Shown here one piece after another: positions 6,129 to 8,281 of a DNA stretch of 8,281 nt. The stretch comes from an uncultured Collinsella sp. Lineage in GTDB: Bacteria > Actinomycetota > Coriobacteriia > Coriobacteriales > Coriobacteriaceae. The notes under the pieces were generated by a model. The model did no database searches and was not told the DNA's origin. It saw nothing but the letters and a program-made list of their open reading frames with translations. The stretch spans positions 1 through 8,281 of the forward strand of contig USKV01000052.1 in NCBI GenBank assembly GCA_900555355.1. The letters run 5' to 3'. The translations under genes and the position numbers were made by a program. Position 1 is the first letter of the stretch; each line of letters opens with the position of its first letter.

Positions 6129-6653
6129 TTACTCGTGCTGGCTGGTGCGGTGCTCGTACTCCTCGGGGGTGATGACATCCTCGATGCGCAGGTTGACGCC
6201 TGCCACCTCAAGGCCGGTCATCGCGGCCAGACGCTCGGTGACGCGCGCCTTAACGTCGTCAAAGATCGCAGGCGCATAGGCGCCGTACTCGATGATAACC
6301 GAGATGTTGACGACCACGCGGTTGTCGTCGGTGACCTCGACCGTCACGCCCTTGGTCAGATTCTCGGCACCAAACTGCTCCTGCACAAAGTGCATGAGGT
6401 TACCCTTCATGCCCAGAACATGCGGCACCTCGCGGGTGGCCATGGCAACGATCTTCTCGATCACACCGTTGGAATAGGTCAGCGAGTCCTCGGACTCGTC
6501 CGCCTCCTCGTCCATCTCCTCGTTGTCCTCGTCCGTATCGGACTCGGCCTCGACGAGTGCCTCGTCCTCGAGCGTCACGTCCCCGGCATCGGCGACGGCC
6601 TCATTCGCCTCGAGCTCGGTATCGGCCACATCGACCTTCGTGTTAAAAGCCAT
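6129..6653 (-). CDS. asp23: Asp23/Gls24 family envelope stress response protein
   Basis: A 174-residue soluble protein. Residues about 58-163 form the Asp23/Gls24 domain (SNGVIEKIVAMATREVPHVLGM, then VTVEVTDDNRVVVNISVIIEYG, then VKARVTERLAAMTGLEVAGVNLRIEDV). In Staphylococcus aureus Asp23 is an abundant alkaline-shock protein tethered to the membrane by AmaP and linked to cell-envelope homeostasis. Residues 8-57 are an extended, very acidic segment dominated by Asp and Glu, probably disordered. The ATG has a strong AAGGAGG (6658-6664) with a short 4-base spacing. It is the third gene of the amaP-like / DUF2273 / asp23 set, 44 bp after the DUF2273 stop, and is followed by a strong terminator. 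The strong ribosome binding site fits high expression. The family call is secure; a role in envelope stress here is by homology. Confidence 0.93.
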   Translation of the reverse strand: MAFNTKVDVADTELEANEAVADAGDVTLEDEALVEAESDTDEDNEEMDEEADESEDSLTYSNGVIEKIVAMATREVPHVLGMKGNLMHFVQEQFGAENLTKGVTVEVTDDNRVVVNISVIIEYGAYAPAIFDDVKARVTERLAAMTGLEVAGVNLRIEDVITPEEYEHRTSQHE

Positions 6654-6697
6654 GGTTCCTCCTTATGCCTGCCGCAGATGCGACAGTCGAATTCATA

Positions 6698-7075
6698 TTA
6701 GCGGCCGCTAAACAGACGGCCGAAGAAGTTGACGATACCGTTCTCGCCGTCGCGAATCTGGCCGATCACGGCACCGATCAGCACAAAGAATGCGATGACG
6801 AGCGTGTCCCACAGGCCCAACGTAAGTACCAGCACGGCGAGAATAAAGCCTGCCAAGGCGCCGAGCGTAGTATTGGGGTGGCGTACGGCGTAGCTCCAGA
6901 CAGCAGCGCCCGTACCTTTGATGAGACCCATGGCCTCGTCAAAGTCGTTGGCGGCGCTGTCGTGCTGCTCGCCGGCCTCGGGCTTGGTGTCGGCGGACTC
7001 GCCTGCCGGCGTAGCGTTCTGGTCGATCGTCAGGCGCGGCGTGCGGGCGGTCTTGTCTTGATTGGTATCACTCAC
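6698..7075 (-). CDS. DUF2273 family small membrane protein
   Basis: A 125-residue protein. Residues 1-48 are hydrophilic and rich in Asp, Thr, Pro and Glu, probably disordered. The DUF2273 region covers about 57-125 (AAVWSYAVRHPNTTLGALAGF onward) with two hydrophobic helices at about 67-87 and 90-107, then GQIRDGENGIVNFFGRLF. The start is a GTG at 7075, preceded by GGAGG (7082-7086) at 6-base spacing. The sequence GTGAGTGA makes an 8-bp overlap with the stop of the amaP-like gene, so translation is probably coupled. A frame open further upstream (to 7294) is antisense-like Arg/Ser/Pro-rich noise. In staphylococci a DUF2273 protein is encoded between amaP and asp23, the same order as here. The biochemical role is unknown; a partner in Asp23 anchoring is inferred. 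Confidence 0.9.
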   Translation of the reverse strand: MSDTNQDKTARTPRLTIDQNATPAGESADTKPEAGEQHDSAANDFDEAMGLIKGTGAAVWSYAVRHPNTTLGALAGFILAVLVLTLGLWDTLVIAFFVLIGAVIGQIRDGENGIVNFFGRLFSGR

Positions 7076-7613
7076 CGGAAACCTCCACGGTCTGGACGGT
7101 AGTCTTGGATGGCAAAAAACGGACGCGCGCGGTCGTGCCCGGCGTGCCGAGCATGGTGTCGCAGGCCTTCTCGATGCGCTGCTGCATCGAGGTGGCAAGA
7201 GCGGCAACGTCCTTATCATCGAGCGCGATGGCCTCGACCTTAAAACGAACGCGCGACTCGTCGGAGCCTTGAACGCGCGCCTCGATATGCTCAACCATCA
7301 CGCGATCATCGCACTCCGCCGCGGCACGGGCGCACGAGGAAAGCGCTGCGAGCGTGACCTCGATATTGCGCTCCCCCGCCGGATGCACGCAGGACGGCTC
7401 GCGACGCGCGAACATCAGGCGGAAAAACCCGATGAGCACGCCAAGCGCCACGATAGCGGCACACACCGTAACGACGACGCGAGGCATGGCGTCACGCAAC
7501 AGCAGCATAAAGCGATACGTATACGGTCCCCAGAACTGGCAGACAAGCGTGCCCAGCGCCACGATGGCGGCGGCAAGATACACGATCGCTAGGGCTCGTT
7601 TGAGTACGCGCAC
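7068..7613 (-). CDS. amaP: AmaP-like alkaline shock membrane anchor protein
   Basis: A 181-residue membrane protein with two helices (about 7-27 and 44-66) and a cytoplasmic domain (67-181) with ERNIEVTLAALSSCARAAAE and VRFKVEAIALDDKDVAALATSMQQRIEKA. This matches the AmaP plan: two transmembrane segments plus an Asp23-like cytoplasmic part that holds Asp23 at the membrane. The start is a GTG at 7613 with AAGGGA (7620-7625) at 6-base spacing. ATGs at 7661 and 7664 are rejected because they fall in or next to a perfect TATAAT promoter element. The frame open to 7742 runs through that promoter and the preceding terminator. It is first in the operon with DUF2273 (8-bp overlap) and asp23. Sequence similarity to AmaP is judged by eye, so the call leans on context and topology. 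Confidence 0.78.
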   Translation of the reverse strand: MRVLKRALAIVYLAAAIVALGTLVCQFWGPYTYRFMLLLRDAMPRVVVTVCAAIVALGVLIGFFRLMFARREPSCVHPAGERNIEVTLAALSSCARAAAECDDRVMVEHIEARVQGSDESRVRFKVEAIALDDKDVAALATSMQQRIEKACDTMLGTPGTTARVRFLPSKTTVQTVEVSGE

Positions 7614-7662
7614 GCGCGCTCCCTTCAGGTTTCGGTCCACAGAATGCAAAACGATTCGCATC

Positions 7663-7690
7663 ATTATAAAAGAGCCGGGTCCGGTGCCAT
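7663..7690 (-). promoter_or_regulatory. Promoter of the amaP-DUF2273-asp23 operon
   Basis: On the minus strand the -10 is a perfect TATAAT (7663-7668), with a -35 ATGGCA (7685-7690, four of six matches) 16 bp upstream. The expected transcript starts near 7656 and has a leader of about 40 bases before the GTG at 7613. The -35 and spacer lie within the hairpin that ends yebC transcription. Confidence 0.65.
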
Positions 7691-7709
7691 ACGCACGCGG
7701 ATCCGGCTC
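7665..7709 (-). terminator. Intrinsic terminator of yebC overlapping the next promoter
   Basis: On the minus strand GAGCCGGATCCG (7698-7709) pairs with CGGACCCGGCTC (7672-7683), with one mismatch and a 14-base loop, and is followed by TTTTATA. It lies about 70 bp after the yebC stop. A second, smaller dyad GCGCGG/CCGCGC (7756-7761, 7768-7773) lies just after the stop without a T-run. Confidence 0.72.
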
Positions 7710-7778
7710 ATCTATTCCACGAGGCTTGCATGCTCGCTTCATTATGCCCAGATATGCGCGGCTTAACCCGCGCGGGCG

Positions 7779-8281
7779 CTACTCCTCCTCGAGGGCAGCG
7801 ATGACCTCGTCGGTCATGTCCATGGTGCTGTAAACATCCTGGACGTCGTCGAGCTCCTCAAGACGGTCGATGAGGCGCTGGACCTTCTTGGCGTCGGTAC
7901 CGGAGACCTCGGTCGGGGTGGTCGGGACCATGGTGGTCTCGGAGCCCTTGACCTGGACGCCCTGCTCCTCGAGTGCCTTGGAGACAGCCATGACGTCGTT
8001 AGCAGCGGTCCAGACGATCCACTCCTCGCCGGCGTCCTCGTAGTCCTCGCCACCGGCCTCGGCGATGGCCATCATGAACTCATCCTCGTCACCGGCAGGA
8101 CCGTTGGCGATCATGGTCTCCTTCTTGGCGTTCTCGTCCAGGATCTCCTTGGCGACGACGATCTGGCCCTTGCGCTCAAACTGGAAGGCGACGGAACCGG
8201 AGGTGCCCAGGTTGCCGCCAGCGTGGGAGAAGGCGGAACGGACATCAGCGGCGGTGCGGTTGCGGTTGTCGGTCAGGCAGT
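7779..8281 (-). CDS. yebC: YebC/PmpR family protein, N-terminus beyond the right edge
   Basis: The visible 166 codons are the C-terminal two thirds of a YebC family protein, usually about 240-250 residues. The opening LTDNRNRTAADVRSAFSHAG, then GNLGTSGSVAFQFERKG, are the hallmark central motifs; the rest (EDYEDAGEEWIVWTAANDVM, TEVSGTDAKKVQRLIDRLEELDDVQDVYSTMDM) follows the family's domains 2 and 3. YebC proteins were long annotated as transcriptional regulators; more recent work links members to ribosomes and translation of difficult proline-containing stretches, so the exact role is open. An ATG at 8114 is internal, not the start. The tail ends in an acidic EVIAALEEE. The stop is followed by a terminator, so the gene is transcriptionally separate from amaP. 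Confidence 0.95.
   Translation of the reverse strand, partial: CLTDNRNRTAADVRSAFSHAGGNLGTSGSVAFQFERKGQIVVAKEILDENAKKETMIANGPAGDEDEFMMAIAEAGGEDYEDAGEEWIVWTAANDVMAVSKALEEQGVQVKGSETTMVPTTPTEVSGTDAKKVQRLIDRLEELDDVQDVYSTMDMTDEVIAALEEE

Noticed and set aside
6135..6701. 188-residue plus-strand frame opposite asp23
   Set aside because: It is an antisense shadow of a secure Asp23 gene with its own strong ribosome binding site.
7614..7742. Longer amaP start at 7742 or ATGs at 7661/7664
   Set aside because: These starts lie in or upstream of a perfect TATAAT and inside the yebC terminator. The GTG at 7613 has a good Shine-Dalgarno and gives the expected short N-terminus before the first helix.

Overview
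The window is GC-rich and densely coded. It looks like a chromosomal segment of a high-GC Gram-positive anaerobe. An AmaP / DUF2273 / Asp23 cluster, a YitT-family permease, YebC, and zinc-ribbon membrane proteins with Pro/Gln-rich linkers suggest an actinobacterium of the Coriobacteriia, Collinsella-like. This is an inference from gene content and style, not from a marker gene. No IS element, phage gene, CRISPR array, tRNA or rRNA is visible.

Layout. Positions 1-333 (-) hold the N-terminal end of an Amidohydro_3 (YtcJ-like) amidohydrolase. It is divergent, across a 156-bp gap with candidate back-to-back promoters, from an M20D-type amidohydrolase at 490-1953 (+). A strong hairpin at 1989-2027 separates that gene from a convergent block. 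From 2060 to the right edge every gene is on the minus strand. In transcription order (right to left) these are: yebC (7779-8281, missing its N-terminus) with a terminator; an operon of amaP-like (7068-7613), DUF2273 (6698-7075) and asp23/gls24 (6129-6653), closed by a terminator at 6037-6076; a YitT-family permease (4899-5921); a zinc-ribbon polytopic membrane protein (3420-4748) closed by a terminator at 3377-3412; and a zinc-ribbon/DUF4234 protein (2550-3224) overlapping a DUF2752 protein (2060-2557).

How the genes fit together. The amaP-DUF2273-asp23 set matches the membrane-anchored Asp23 envelope-stress module known from Firmicutes: two small membrane proteins plus the soluble Asp23 protein they tether. 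The two zinc-ribbon proteins share an almost identical N-terminal CxxC..CxxC ribbon and a Pro/Gln-rich linker but carry unrelated membrane domains. With DUF2752 and YitT they form a run of uncharacterised membrane proteins. The two hydrolases at the left are probably catabolic enzymes acting on amide or cyclic amide substrates, which cannot be specified.

Most intergenic gaps carry readable signals: four strong hairpins (three with terminator U-tracts on the minus strand, one between convergent genes), several candidate promoters, and a pair of abutting palindromes at 3300-3320. A notable arrangement is the yebC terminator, whose hairpin and T-run contain the -35 and abut the -10 of the amaP operon promoter. 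No gene-free stretch exceeds 300 bp. Nothing here is clearly a new defence or mobile system; the least explained part is the zinc-ribbon/DUF4234/DUF2752 membrane cluster.
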